Assembly (NCBI RefSeq): GCF_014467075.1
Contig: NZ_AP023027.1
Span: forward strand, 2,235,501-2,299,500
Direction: 5' to 3'
DNA: 64,000 bases
From: Anaerostipes caccae L1-92
GTDB taxonomy: Bacteria > Bacillota > Clostridia > Lachnospirales > Lachnospiraceae
Of this stretch, positions 8,039 to 17,600 are shown piece by piece (the stretch's first letter is position 1; each line of letters opens with the position of its first letter). Below the pieces are notes generated by a model, which had not been told where the DNA came from, made no database searches, and was given only the letters and a program-made list of their open reading frames with translations. The position numbers and the translations under genes were made by a program.

Positions 8039-8773
8039 TTAAGCTGTAATTTCATTCAGAAGTGATTTTGATATAGGTTCTATGTAAATATTTTCATCCT
8101 CTACAAATGCAATCTTGGCTTCCTCGTCACCCTGCTTTGCTTTTTTTCCAAACAGCCGCTTCTTTGCAGATTCCTGATCGGATGATCTCGCAATATAACT
8201 GCCGATCCGAATCTGCATCGGCTTCATCTCCAGGGCAGCGATGAAAGCTTTGTCATTCCCGTCCACTCCTGCAAACACATAGCCTTTTACACATCCCAGT
8301 ACGACGATATTGCCTTTTGCCTTCACGGTGGCTCCGGGATTCACATCCCCGATGACTACCACACTGGCATCGGATTCCAGACTCTGTCCGGATCTCAAAG
8401 TCCCCTGATAAAATTGTCCGAAGGAGACTCCTCCGCTTTTTAACCGGGATTCGTTCTGGGACTCTTTCAGCCTGATTGACCGTTCTTCGATCACCTTTTT
8501 AAATTTCGTTTCCAAAACCTGGTCCCCTTCCATTACATAAGCAATAGAAAGGGAGCTGTTTTCTGAGATTGTCTCCAGAACCCGTTCGGTTTCCTCCACA
8601 CTCAACACCCTTCCTTCGATCTTTAACACAACCTGGGTCTTGGTGTTGAAGAACTTTGCGGCCTCCACAAACTTTTTCGCAATAATGGTAAGCAGTTCTT
8701 CAAATTCTATCTTGTCATCCAGGACAATCGTCAAACCAAAATTGTTTCCCTTTAACAATACTGGTTCTTTCAT
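8039..8773 (-). CDS. minC: Septum site-determining protein MinC
   Basis: 244 residues: an N-terminal FtsZ-inhibiting domain (about 1-105), a linker (110-135) and a C-terminal right-handed beta-helix (about 135-215: LRSGQSLESDASVVVIGDVN, GATVKAKGNIVVLG) that dimerises and binds MinD. The order minC-minD-minE is canonical. GAGAGGTG lies upstream of the ATG. Confidence 0.95.
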   Translation of the reverse strand: MKEPVLLKGNNFGLTIVLDDKIEFEELLTIIAKKFVEAAKFFNTKTQVVLKIEGRVLSVEETERVLETISENSSLSIAYVMEGDQVLETKFKKVIEERSIRLKESQNESRLKSGGVSFGQFYQGTLRSGQSLESDASVVVIGDVNPGATVKAKGNIVVLGCVKGYVFAGVDGNDKAFIAALEMKPMQIRIGSYIARSSDQESAKKRLFGKKAKQGDEEAKIAFVEDENIYIEPISKSLLNEITA

Positions 8774-8788
8774 ATATATTCACCTCTC

Positions 8789-11704
8789 TTAATCGGATAC
8801 TGAACCGGCCGCAGAAATTACTTTCTTGTCCTTCCTTAATTTCGCCTTCTCTTTATCATTTGCAAAATAATACTTATAGACATCCTTCGCCGCGGCTGCC
8901 GCATTGGATGACGTATATCCATAAGGGATGACCGCGGTGACCGTGATCTCAGGATCCTCATAGGGACCGAAAGATATGAACAGCGCATGATTCGGCCGTT
9001 TCTTATCTTCCTGGGCGGTTCCTGTCTTGCCCGCCACTTTCACATTGAGCCCTTTAAATATACTGGTCACAGCGCCTTTCTTTCCGGAAACAACCCTGCG
9101 CATGCCGGACCAGACCGCATCCCAGTAAGAGTCATCATTCAGCGTGAGTTTGCTCTTCTTCTTGACACCGTATTTTTTCACTGTCTTTCCGCCCGATGTG
9201 GTAACTTTATCTAAGATACTCAGGTCGTAGACAGTTCCCTTATTTGACAGCGTCGTCACGTAGTTGGAAATCTGGCTCGGCGTGAAGCTGTTTGTTCCCT
9301 GTCCGATGGCAGAACGCACAGAGGTCTCATCTGAAATATGCGGAGCCATCTCGCTCAGCTCTATGCCGGACTTTTTATTCAGTCCTACCTTGGTCGCATA
9401 TTTTTTCAAAGCCTCCAGGCCTTTCTTGCTGCTGTATGATGACCCTGTCATGCCTAAGTCATATCCTACCTCATAAAAGAAGCAATTACAAGAGACTTCT
9501 AATGCCCCGGCCACATTATTGTAGCCGTGCTTTCCGTTGGGATAAATCCAGCAGTGGGCCGCAGGACTGATCTTGTCAAACACGCCGGTACACTGTATCT
9601 GAGTGCCAGTGGAAATTGTTCCCTCATTCAGGGCGGTGATCGCAGACAAAGGCTTGAAAGTGGACCCCGGAGCCGTTCTGTGGTTCAGCACCTGATTGTA
9701 AAGAGGCGTCGCCGTGGAATTGGCCAGCTGCCGGTAGTAGTCGTTGTCGATTCCGTTGGACAGCTTATTGCTGTCATATCCCGGATAGCTGACCATGGCT
9801 TTCACTTTTCCCGTGTCGGGATCTGTGATCACAATGGAGCCGGAACATGGATCCAGTCCGAGCTGGGCCGGTGTAATCTCTCTTTTTGAAAGCTTCTGGC
9901 GTATAAAGGAGTAGGCATCCAGGGAACCGCTCTTCAGGCTCTGATAGGTCCCTGCGTCTTTTTTCTTATTCAGTACCCCCTGCTCGTACAAAAGTAGACA
10001 AACAGACCTTCCGCTGAGTTCACCGGTTCCGATCTTCTGTTCGCAAACCGTCAGATCAAATTCATCATCCTTTTCAAGCTGTTCTTCCACATAGGACACA
10101 AGCGCGTCAAAGATCTGTTCTGTATCACTGTATTTGGACGGCAGATCCAGCATGGAAATATCGATCCATTCTTTATTGATGGCATATTTGAGGAACTCAC
10201 CCAGGCCGATCTTTTCATCTTTCCATCTGAGATATGTCTTGTCCTTCGTGTCAATAGAGCCGGTTAAGAGAACTTTTTTCCTGGAAAGCATCTTATACAC
10301 ATAGTCAGCATAATTCTGCTTTTCCTCACTCTCGTCTTTGTAAGCCTTTGTACTGCCCGTAAGATTCTTCCGAATCGTTTTAATACTGTCCTTTTTGAGG
10401 CTCTGAATCTTTTTATACATGCTCTTTTCGTAAGAATTTGCACGCTCTCCGTTCAGGTCCGTGATGTCTACAATACTGTTTCCAATCAGTGAATAGTAGA
10501 CATCTTTGATCGGAATCCTTATATTGCTTCTGTCACCCTTGGAATCAGAGGTGGTGAGTTTAGACAGAACGATGCCTGTGATTCTTCTCTCCAGCAAGTT
10601 ATATGCATATTCCTGAAGATCGCTGTCGATCGACAGGACTACGTTATTTCCTGTTCCTGCCTTTTCTGTCTTAGTCGTTTTTACGATCTTTCCTATATTG
10701 TTAACGATCATGCTCTGGCTGCCGCTGCTGCCGTGCAGATAAGACTCCAGCTCTTTTTCAATGCCTGCCTTTCCGACCGCATCGTCCATCGCATAATAAT
10801 CTTTGTCGCTTTCCTTTTTTCCTTTATTATAGTCATCAAGCTCCTCGGTATTGATGGTACCGGTATAACCGATCACATGAGACATGGCTTCACTGTTTTT
10901 ATAAACCCGGATGGACTTGGTGCTCACGTCGATGCCCGTAAGCTCATTGGAGCGTTCTTCGATCTCCGCGATACTCCTGCTGCTCACCTCCGTGGCAAAG
11001 GTCACCTTCATATACTGAGAATAGCGGCTTAAGTAGGCGCTGTATCGGACAGACATGATCTTTAAAGCATCTTTGTCTGAATACTTCTCATCGATGTCAA
11101 ACATTTTCCCGACCCCGGGACTTCCCATAGTCCCGTTTCTTAAGTACTCAAACACTTCCTCCGCACTGGCATTCAGCTGCTGCTGACGGAGCTTTAAACG
11201 TTCCTTGGAAAGCCCCTTCGTATCTGTCCCGATGCCGAATGCTTCCCTCTTGAACCGTTCCAGTCTGGAGCCTTTCTCCGTAAAGCGGAATGTGCCGTTT
11301 CCTGTGATCTCGATCGGAATATCGCTCTTGAAGGAATCTTTGTTTTTTTCCAGGATCTTGATCACTTCATAAATCACCTTATTTTTTTCATAGTTCTCAG
11401 AAGTCTTATTTTCCTGAGCCAGCGTTTTAAACTTATTGTCATTCTGAAAATTGACCGTATAAACCATTTTGTTATATGCCAGAAGTTTTCCGTTGCAGTC
11501 ATAGATATTTCCTCTCGTACCGGAAGTCTTGACGGTCTTTTCTACTTTGTAGGTGAAGTCTTCTTTATGTGACTGCCCCTGAACGATCTGAATGACAAAC
11601 AGCCGGCAGACCAGTACAAGAAAGAGAACTGCAAATAAAACAGCCATTGCCAGAAGCCTGTTTGCCAATAATTTTTCAACCCGGTTTTGTAACTTTCTAA
11701 ACAC
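8789..11704 (-). CDS. mrdA: Class B penicillin-binding protein 2 with a large insertion
   Basis: 971 residues, against about 630-720 for most PBP2 proteins. One membrane helix (16-37), then the pedestal domain, then a transpeptidase with STFK (681-684), SCN (738-740) and KTG (893-895). After LSIDSDLQEYAYNLLERR (357-374) comes a charged, helical insertion of about 230 residues (roughly 384-617) before the normal strand GSIVITDPDTGKV (622-634). The start is GTG at 11704, overlapping the mreD TAG, with AAGGAG about nine bases upstream. It probably works with RodA in the elongasome. Confidence 0.92.
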   Translation of the reverse strand: MFRKLQNRVEKLLANRLLAMAVLFAVLFLVLVCRLFVIQIVQGQSHKEDFTYKVEKTVKTSGTRGNIYDCNGKLLAYNKMVYTVNFQNDNKFKTLAQENKTSENYEKNKVIYEVIKILEKNKDSFKSDIPIEITGNGTFRFTEKGSRLERFKREAFGIGTDTKGLSKERLKLRQQQLNASAEEVFEYLRNGTMGSPGVGKMFDIDEKYSDKDALKIMSVRYSAYLSRYSQYMKVTFATEVSSRSIAEIEERSNELTGIDVSTKSIRVYKNSEAMSHVIGYTGTINTEELDDYNKGKKESDKDYYAMDDAVGKAGIEKELESYLHGSSGSQSMIVNNIGKIVKTTKTEKAGTGNNVVLSIDSDLQEYAYNLLERRITGIVLSKLTTSDSKGDRSNIRIPIKDVYYSLIGNSIVDITDLNGERANSYEKSMYKKIQSLKKDSIKTIRKNLTGSTKAYKDESEEKQNYADYVYKMLSRKKVLLTGSIDTKDKTYLRWKDEKIGLGEFLKYAINKEWIDISMLDLPSKYSDTEQIFDALVSYVEEQLEKDDEFDLTVCEQKIGTGELSGRSVCLLLYEQGVLNKKKDAGTYQSLKSGSLDAYSFIRQKLSKREITPAQLGLDPCSGSIVITDPDTGKVKAMVSYPGYDSNKLSNGIDNDYYRQLANSTATPLYNQVLNHRTAPGSTFKPLSAITALNEGTISTGTQIQCTGVFDKISPAAHCWIYPNGKHGYNNVAGALEVSCNCFFYEVGYDLGMTGSSYSSKKGLEALKKYATKVGLNKKSGIELSEMAPHISDETSVRSAIGQGTNSFTPSQISNYVTTLSNKGTVYDLSILDKVTTSGGKTVKKYGVKKKSKLTLNDDSYWDAVWSGMRRVVSGKKGAVTSIFKGLNVKVAGKTGTAQEDKKRPNHALFISFGPYEDPEITVTAVIPYGYTSSNAAAAAKDVYKYYFANDKEKAKLRKDKKVISAAGSVSD

Positions 11705-12222
11705 TAGAACATGCTCCTTTTTTCTGAATCACTGATGCGTACGTCGATGAACAGAAGAAGTTTATACAGAGGCAGCGCGATCAGCCCCGTATAGACCGCT
11801 TCCGGTATCATAATATCTTTTAAGTAACTGAAAAATGCAAATCTTCCTCTCAGTGCAAAGAAAAAGAAAAAGATCGCAAAGCTGTAAGCCAGGGTATTGA
11901 TGACTAAAAGCCCGAACGGCAGAAGGACGTCGTCTTCATAAAAAAAAGAGTTGAAACATCCGTTGATATAGCCGATGAGCAGATAAAGAAGGGCATACTG
12001 CCCGAGAACGTCACCGAAAAATATATCGATCAGCAGACCGCAGGAAAATCCGATGCCGATCCCTGCTTTCTTTCCCCTGATCAGTCCCAGGGTCACCGTC
12101 AGGATCAGCAGAACGTTCGGCATGACATCGGCAAGTTTTAAAAACTGAAACACCGATGTCTGCAGAAGGAAACAAAAGATTACAGATAGAATATAAAATA
12201 AAGTCCGTTTCAGTCTCATCAT
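11704..12222 (-). CDS. mreD: Rod shape-determining protein MreD
   Basis: 172 residues with about five membrane segments and the MreD pattern (MPNVLLILTVTLGLIRGKK, then GLLIDIFFG). It is an integral membrane elongasome component. Two tandem ATGs (12222 and 12219) follow AGGTGG; the second has slightly better spacing. It lies between mreC and mrdA, overlapping mrdA by one base. Confidence 0.92.
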   Translation of the reverse strand: MMRLKRTLFYILSVIFCFLLQTSVFQFLKLADVMPNVLLILTVTLGLIRGKKAGIGIGFSCGLLIDIFFGDVLGQYALLYLLIGYINGCFNSFFYEDDVLLPFGLLVINTLAYSFAIFFFFFALRGRFAFFSYLKDIMIPEAVYTGLIALPLYKLLLFIDVRISDSEKRSMF

Positions 12223-12231
12223 CCCACCTGC

Positions 12232-13098
12232 CTATTCTTTTGTCTTTTCATCCAGATTAACATTTTCTTTCAGGTCCGTGATCACAAGGACTTCCTTTAA
12301 GTGCTTGAAATCCACGATCGGTGTGACCTTTGCGGTCTTTGTAAGCTTTGTGGAATCCAGCTTGATATCGGATACTTTACCAATGGAGATTCCTTCCACA
12401 AATTTAGAACTCAAATATGAGGTCACCAGCTCATCGCCTTCTTTGACCTTTGCGTTCTTATCAATATATACGACTTCCAGGTAGCCGTCAGACATCGTGC
12501 TCAGACTTCCCCTGACGATGCAGGAATCCTTTGTCTTCAAAAACATGGCGCTGACCATGCTGGTATCATTGATGATCGTCCGCACCTTTGCATAATGATC
12601 AGACACATCGTATACGATGCCTACCAGCCCATTGTCTGCAATCACATTCATGTTTTTCTTAATGCCGTCTTTGCTGCCTTTGTCGATGGCAAAGATTTCA
12701 AACCAGTTGCCGGAACCCTTGCTGATGACTCTGGCCCCGACCGTACTGTATTTTTTATATTTTGCTTTGAGCTTCAAAAGATCCTGAAGACGCTCAAGCT
12801 CTACCTGATCCTGAGACAGAATCCGGTTCTGCATCTTCAGGGAATCGATCTTCTCCTGAAGGACTTTGTTATCTTCTTTCAGCTGTTCTTTGGTTTTAAT
12901 ATTTTCATTCCAGGAAAAAATACCGTTCCCGATGGAATTAATCCCTTTCTGCATAGGACTTAAAATTCCTGTGGCCAATGCTTTGACCGGAGACAGCACA
13001 CCCCCTGCAAAAACACTGATCCCGATTAACAAAAAGCACACCCCTGCAAAAATGAACAGGTAATGCCTCGAACGCATATTTTTCTTCTGAAATTTCAT
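12232..13098 (-). CDS. mreC: Rod shape-determining protein MreC
   Basis: 288 residues: short cytoplasmic start, one membrane helix (about 13-32), a coiled coil (about 66-112) and two beta-barrel domains with the usual VISKGSGNWFEIFAIDKGSKDG and ADNGLVGIV blocks. MreC activates PBP2-RodA from the outer face of the membrane. Standard mreB-mreC-mreD order; GAGGAAAG precedes the ATG. Confidence 0.95.
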   Translation of the reverse strand: MKFQKKNMRSRHYLFIFAGVCFLLIGISVFAGGVLSPVKALATGILSPMQKGINSIGNGIFSWNENIKTKEQLKEDNKVLQEKIDSLKMQNRILSQDQVELERLQDLLKLKAKYKKYSTVGARVISKGSGNWFEIFAIDKGSKDGIKKNMNVIADNGLVGIVYDVSDHYAKVRTIINDTSMVSAMFLKTKDSCIVRGSLSTMSDGYLEVVYIDKNAKVKEGDELVTSYLSSKFVEGISIGKVSDIKLDSTKLTKTAKVTPIVDFKHLKEVLVITDLKENVNLDEKTKE

Positions 13099-13108
13099 TT
13101 CACTTTCC

Positions 13109-14086
13109 TCACTGGTATTTGTAATCTTTGTTCATCATCGTCTTCAAGCCGCGGACAACACTCTCCTCCGGCTGTTCCCCGGTGCGGATATGAATGCCGA
13201 TGGCATCCTCCATCCACTCCGGAATCTTTTGAAAGGAGGAACTTCCCCCTGACAGATAAATGCCCTCCACCATGATATCCGATGCCAGTTCCGGAGGAAT
13301 CACTTCCAGCATGGCTTTGGCTTCGATAATAATGTCGTTGACATAACTTCTTACCTTTTCTTCAGCCAGATCTCCCGGAACCTGGATCTTCTTTGGCAGC
13401 CCGCTGACAAGGTCTCTGCCTTTTACATAGGCAGGTTTCCCTTCTTCTTCCCTTCTGGCATACAAAAGCTTTAACCGCTCCGCGCTCTTCATCCCGATCT
13501 CAATATTGTGGTTTCTCTTTAGCTTTGAGATCATCCACTGGTCGATCTGACTGCCTCCCTGCTTTACCAGGCGGCTTCTCACGATGCCCCCGAGGGAGAT
13601 TACAGAGATCTCGGTCGTATCGGCTCCCATATTGATCACCATGTTGCCGCAGGGAGCCCCTACATCAATGCCCAGTCCAACTGCATCCGCCATCGGTTTT
13701 GGACATAGCCTGACCTCTTTTACCGACCGGAATGACTCAAGCATCAAATCATAAAATGCTCTGCGTTCCACACCGGTGATATCTGACGGCACAGCCATGT
13801 AAAATTCATATTTTTTTAACTTCCTCAGATAACGTCTGAGGATCTGGGCAAGAAGCCTGCGCATATTCGTATAATCGCCGATCACCCCGTGGACCATCGG
13901 TGTAATAATCTGTATCTGATGCGGCTCTTTCTCATACATTGAAAACGCTTCGTTTCCTACCGCTGCTGTCTCCGAATCTTCTGTCAGGGCAATGACATTT
14001 TTAAGCCTTAGAATCTGGTCTTTTTCTTTCGAATAGATTCTCAGATTCTTAGAGCCCAGCTCGATTCCAATCAGTCCCTTCTTCAT
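13109..14086 (-). CDS. mreB: Divergent MreB/Mbl actin-like protein with altered nucleotide loops
   Basis: 325 residues from the ATG at 14086 (GGAG five bases upstream; a GTG at 14092 overlaps that site). The actin-like fold is clear, but three nucleotide-contact motifs deviate: phosphate-1 reads GIELGSKN instead of GIDLGTAN; phosphate-2 reads NMGADTTE (152-159) instead of DIGGGTTE; the adenosine motif reads LSGGSSS instead of LTGGGAL. ITGVERRA and ISLGGIV are kept. It may bind ATP but hydrolyse it differently, or act as a regulatory paralogue. Neighbouring mreC and mreD support the family call. Confidence 0.88.
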   Translation of the reverse strand: MKKGLIGIELGSKNLRIYSKEKDQILRLKNVIALTEDSETAAVGNEAFSMYEKEPHQIQIITPMVHGVIGDYTNMRRLLAQILRRYLRKLKKYEFYMAVPSDITGVERRAFYDLMLESFRSVKEVRLCPKPMADAVGLGIDVGAPCGNMVINMGADTTEISVISLGGIVRSRLVKQGGSQIDQWMISKLKRNHNIEIGMKSAERLKLLYARREEEGKPAYVKGRDLVSGLPKKIQVPGDLAEEKVRSYVNDIIIEAKAMLEVIPPELASDIMVEGIYLSGGSSSFQKIPEWMEDAIGIHIRTGEQPEESVVRGLKTMMNKDYKYQ

Positions 14087-14115
14087 AAGCACTCCATTCC
14101 ATACCGCCCATCGGG

Positions 14116-14814
14116 CTATAGTAATTGTTGTTCTTTAAAACTTACGTAAGAACGGTCTCCGATGATGATATGGTCGGACAGATAAATGCCGAGCAGTTCT
14201 CCTGCTTCTTTTATCCGTTTCGTGACAGATACATCCTGCCTGCTGGGAGTGGGGTCCCCGGAAGGGTGATTGTGCAGCAAAATTAAATAGACCGCTTCAT
14301 ACTTCAATGCTTCCAGGAATACTTCCCTGGGTGACGCCACTGTCTGATTGACCGTACCTACGGATACCTTCAGTTCTTTGATGACTTTATTCTTCCCATT
14401 AAAAAGAATTAAAATCATTTCTTCCCTGTTCAAGTGACGCATTTTTTCCATATAATAATCCGCAATGGACTTTGGAGTATGAAAACTGATCTTCTTATGT
14501 ACTTTCTGAGAGGACAGCCTCATGGAAAGCTCTGCAATACAAAGAATCTGTACTGCCTTTACCCTGCCGATGCCTCTGATCCTCATCAGTTCATTCATTG
14601 TAACATGACAGATACCCAGAAGCCCCTCATAATATGGATGCAGGCCTAAGATCTCCACAGCCAGAGCCGTGGCTCTTTTGTCCTTCGCACCGCTTCTTAA
14701 AACGGCAGCTAAAAGCTCCGCATCTGTCAGCGCCTCCGGTCCCAGCCGCTCGCATTTTTCATAAGGGCGCTCAGACTCCGGAAGCTCTTTGATTGTGTAA
14801 TGTCTCTTTTCCAT
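14116..14814 (-). CDS. radC: RadC/JAB-domain protein
   Basis: 232 residues. An N-terminal helix-hairpin-helix-like region (ELLAAVLRSG to RIRGIGRVKAVQ) precedes a JAMM-type metal site, HNHPSGDPTPSRQD. The family was once linked to DNA repair, but its true role is unsettled. It heads the shape-gene run directly upstream of mreB, as in many Firmicutes. GAGGAAAGGAA precedes the ATG. Confidence 0.92.
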   Translation of the reverse strand: MEKRHYTIKELPESERPYEKCERLGPEALTDAELLAAVLRSGAKDKRATALAVEILGLHPYYEGLLGICHVTMNELMRIRGIGRVKAVQILCIAELSMRLSSQKVHKKISFHTPKSIADYYMEKMRHLNREEMILILFNGKNKVIKELKVSVGTVNQTVASPREVFLEALKYEAVYLILLHNHPSGDPTPSRQDVSVTKRIKEAGELLGIYLSDHIIIGDRSYVSFKEQQLL

Positions 14815-14863
14815 AGATTCCTTTCCTCAAAGGAATACGCAAAAAAACATTTCTCATTAATAA

Positions 14864-14892
14864 ATCTTACCATAAGATCTTTTTCTTGTATA
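14864..14892 (-). promoter_or_regulatory. Possible sigma-A promoter for radC-mreB run
   Basis: Minus strand TATACA (14892-14887), 17 bases, TAAGAT (14869-14864). The -35 box is only a 4/6 match, so this is tentative; the position is right for transcription of radC and the shape genes. Confidence 0.4.
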
Positions 14893-14959
14893 CCCAGGAA
14901 CTATGACGGTTTCCTTAAGTTTTTCTTATTCCCCCGACACAAAAAACCGGCATCCGACA

Positions 14960-16243
14960 TCACAGCCGCACAAGCCCTTTTTCCGCCATCCGCTGAAGAG
15001 ACATTGTAATCCCGTACTTGGCATGGGGATAGGTAAGTCCCCCCTGGAAATAGGCTGCATACGGAGGCTTCATCGGGCCGTCTGCACTGAGTTCGATGGA
15101 GGAGCCTGAGACAAATGCCCCTGCTGCCATAATGACCTGGCTGTCATAGCCCGGCATATCCCACGGCTCCGGAGTTACATAGCTGTCCACCGGAGAAGCC
15201 GCCTGGATTCCCTGACAGAAAGCTTTCAGCTTTTCAGGGTCATTGAACTCTACCGCCTGAATGATGTCGTGACGGCTCTCCTTTCCGTCAGGGACCACTT
15301 TAAACCCGAGACTTTCATACAGGTTGGCCGCAAATACGGCTCCTTTCAGGGCGCTGTTCACCACTGTGGGCGCGAGAAACAATCCCTGCAGGAACTGGCG
15401 GTTGACTCCCAGAGATGCCCCAACTTCTTTTCCGAGTCCGGGTGTCGTCAGTCTGTATGCACACTGCTCGATCAACTCCTTCTTTCCGCAGATATAACCT
15501 CCGATCGGTGCCAGCCCTCCTCCCGGATTTTTGATGAGCGAGCCAACGACTAAGTCTGCTCCTGCCTGGGACGGCTCTGTCTCCTCGACAAATTCTCCAT
15601 AGCAGTTGTCCACCATGACAATGACTGACGGCTTTATATCCTTTACGAATGAGATCAGTTCCCCGATCCTCCCGACAGAAAGTGTCGGCCGGGTGGCATA
15701 GCCTTTGGACCTCTGGATCGTGACCAGTTTCGTCCTTTCGTTTATGGCTTTTTTTATGGCATCATAGTCAAAAGAGCCGTCCTGCTTCAGGTCCGCCTGG
15801 GCATAGGTGATTCCATACTCAGCCAGAGAGCCTTTGGAAGGCCGTATGCCGATCACTTCTTCCAATGTGTCATAAGGCTTTCCGACCGGAGACATGACTT
15901 CATCGCCCGGTCTTAAATTTGCGCTCAGTGCCAGTCCTAAAGCGTGGGTGCCGCAGGTAATCTGCGGGCGTACCAGGGCATCCTCAGTTTGAAAGATATC
16001 CGCGTAAACTCCCTCGATCGCCTCTCTCCCGATATCATCATATCCGTATCCCGTGGTTCCTCCGAGATGTGCCTCTGAAATGCGGTTCTTCTTCATAGCC
16101 TTCAGCACTTTCAGCTGATTAAATTCTGCCACTGCATCAAATTCTGCAAATCTCTCGGAAAGCGATGACTCAATGTTCTTTGCATAGTCATATACTTCTC
16201 CGGACACACCTAGTTCTTTATAGTATTCTTTTAACTGATCCAT
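14960..16243 (-). CDS. Methionine gamma-lyase / aluminium-resistance family PLP protein
   Basis: 427 residues, a fold-type I PLP enzyme. Conserved blocks include GGTTGYGYDD, RPQITCGTHAL, the lysine-containing RSKGYATRPT and GSLIKNPGGG. Members are annotated as aluminium-resistance or methionine gamma-lyase-family proteins, but the substrate is uncertain. The ATG at 16243 has AGAAAGG eight bases upstream; the longer frame to 16294 would lie within miaA. It overlaps the miaA 3' end by 26 bases, suggesting coupling. Confidence 0.85.
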   Translation of the reverse strand: MDQLKEYYKELGVSGEVYDYAKNIESSLSERFAEFDAVAEFNQLKVLKAMKKNRISEAHLGGTTGYGYDDIGREAIEGVYADIFQTEDALVRPQITCGTHALGLALSANLRPGDEVMSPVGKPYDTLEEVIGIRPSKGSLAEYGITYAQADLKQDGSFDYDAIKKAINERTKLVTIQRSKGYATRPTLSVGRIGELISFVKDIKPSVIVMVDNCYGEFVEETEPSQAGADLVVGSLIKNPGGGLAPIGGYICGKKELIEQCAYRLTTPGLGKEVGASLGVNRQFLQGLFLAPTVVNSALKGAVFAANLYESLGFKVVPDGKESRHDIIQAVEFNDPEKLKAFCQGIQAASPVDSYVTPEPWDMPGYDSQVIMAAGAFVSGSSIELSADGPMKPPYAAYFQGGLTYPHAKYGITMSLQRMAEKGLVRL

Positions 16244-17180
16244 CCCATATGCCTTTCTCTCTGATTTTTTCCAGCATAAATGCCAGAATTTCATCTTCCA
16301 TTCGGTAATCCTGCCTGTTGATCATCGTGACTTCCTTTTCCCGACGAAACCACGTGAGCTGCCGCTTTGCAAAGTGCCTCGTATCTTTTTTGATGCGCTC
16401 TGCGGTCTCTGCAAGGTCCTGTTTCCCCTCCAGATAATCAAAAACTTCTTTATAACCGATCCCCTGCATGGATACCATGTCTTTTGTATACCCCTCACAG
16501 GCAAGCTGTCTGACCTCATCGATCAGCCCTGCCTCTATCATCCGGTCAACCCGCTGGTTGATTCTGTCATACAGAATCTTCCGCTCATGAGTCAGGACAA
16601 AATAGACAAAATTATAACGGGATTCCTTGGTTCTCTCCTGTTCATTGTGCATGGAAATCTTGGTTCCCGTCTTTTCGTAAAACTCCAATGCCCGGATCAC
16701 CCTTTTTATGTTATTTTCATGGACAGCCTGTGCGGATTCCGGGTCAACTTCCGCAAGCATCCGGTGGAGATATCCATTTCCTTTTTCCTCTGCCAGCTTC
16801 TTCAGTCTGTCTCTGTATCCCCGGTCTGCATCCTCTTCTGAAAAATCTATATCATATAAAAGAGCCTGAATATAAAAACCGGTTCCGCCGACGACGATTG
16901 GAATCTTCCCTTTTTCATAAATCTTCTCTGCCGCCCGTTTCGCCATCTGCTGAAACCGGACTACATGAAACTCCTCATCCGGTTCCAATTCATCTACCAG
17001 ATAATGCGGGATTCCATCCATCTCCTCCGGCATGATCTTTGCAGTCCCAATGTTCATTTTTTTGTAGACCTGCATGGAATCGGCGGAAATGATCTCTCCG
17101 CCGACTGCCTCTGCCAGTTTGATGGACAGCTCTGTCTTCCCCGCTGCCGTGGGCCCGGTCAATATGATCATCGGCTTCAT
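16218..17180 (-). CDS. miaA: tRNA dimethylallyltransferase MiaA
   Basis: 320 residues. The P-loop GPTAAGKT (9-16), ISADSMQVYKKMNIGTAK and the GGTGFYIQALLYDIDF block are those of MiaA, which transfers a dimethylallyl group to A37 of tRNAs reading UNN codons. The ATG overlaps the cdd stop codon (ATGA). miaB, whose product methylthiolates the same base, lies upstream in the same run. Confidence 0.97.
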   Translation of the reverse strand: MKPMIILTGPTAAGKTELSIKLAEAVGGEIISADSMQVYKKMNIGTAKIMPEEMDGIPHYLVDELEPDEEFHVVRFQQMAKRAAEKIYEKGKIPIVVGGTGFYIQALLYDIDFSEEDADRGYRDRLKKLAEEKGNGYLHRMLAEVDPESAQAVHENNIKRVIRALEFYEKTGTKISMHNEQERTKESRYNFVYFVLTHERKILYDRINQRVDRMIEAGLIDEVRQLACEGYTKDMVSMQGIGYKEVFDYLEGKQDLAETAERIKKDTRHFAKRQLTWFRREKEVTMINRQDYRMEDEILAFMLEKIREKGIWDGSVKRIL

Positions 17181-17557
17181 AGGCTGTCAAATCCTTTCGG
17201 CAGAAGTTCTTTCAGTGGGAAACTCCGGAAGTCATCTCCGTCCTGACAGATCACCCGCAGATCCTTCGAAAATTCGTTCAGCACCTGCAGACAAATGCCG
17301 CACGGATAAACACATCCGTCTCCCTCTGCCGCAATGGCGATGGATTCAAACTCCCTGTATCCCGCAGCCACGGCTGTACTCACGGCATTGCGCTCCGCAC
17401 AAATCGCCGCGCCGTAAGAGGCATTCTCCACATTACACCCGGTAAAGACGGTCCCGTCCTTACACAAAAGAGCCGCGCCAACCAAAAACCCGGAATAGGG
17501 CGCATAAGCAAACTCCCGGGCCCGTTTCGCCAGAGCCAGCAAATCTTGATCGTTCAT
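17177..17557 (-). CDS. cdd: Cytidine deaminase
   Basis: 126 residues. The zinc-dependent deaminase motifs are both visible: CAERNAV with the catalytic Glu, and PCGIC. The enzyme converts cytidine or deoxycytidine to uridine forms for pyrimidine salvage. The ATG at 17557 has GGAAAGG upstream and is preferred over the longer frame to 17578. It overlaps miaA by four bases. Confidence 0.93.
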   Translation of the reverse strand: MNDQDLLALAKRAREFAYAPYSGFLVGAALLCKDGTVFTGCNVENASYGAAICAERNAVSTAVAAGYREFESIAIAAEGDGCVYPCGICLQVLNEFSKDLRVICQDGDDFRSFPLKELLPKGFDSL

Positions 17558-17600
17558 AATCCCATCCTTTCCCTGCAAACCAACAATAGTGATAAAAAAC

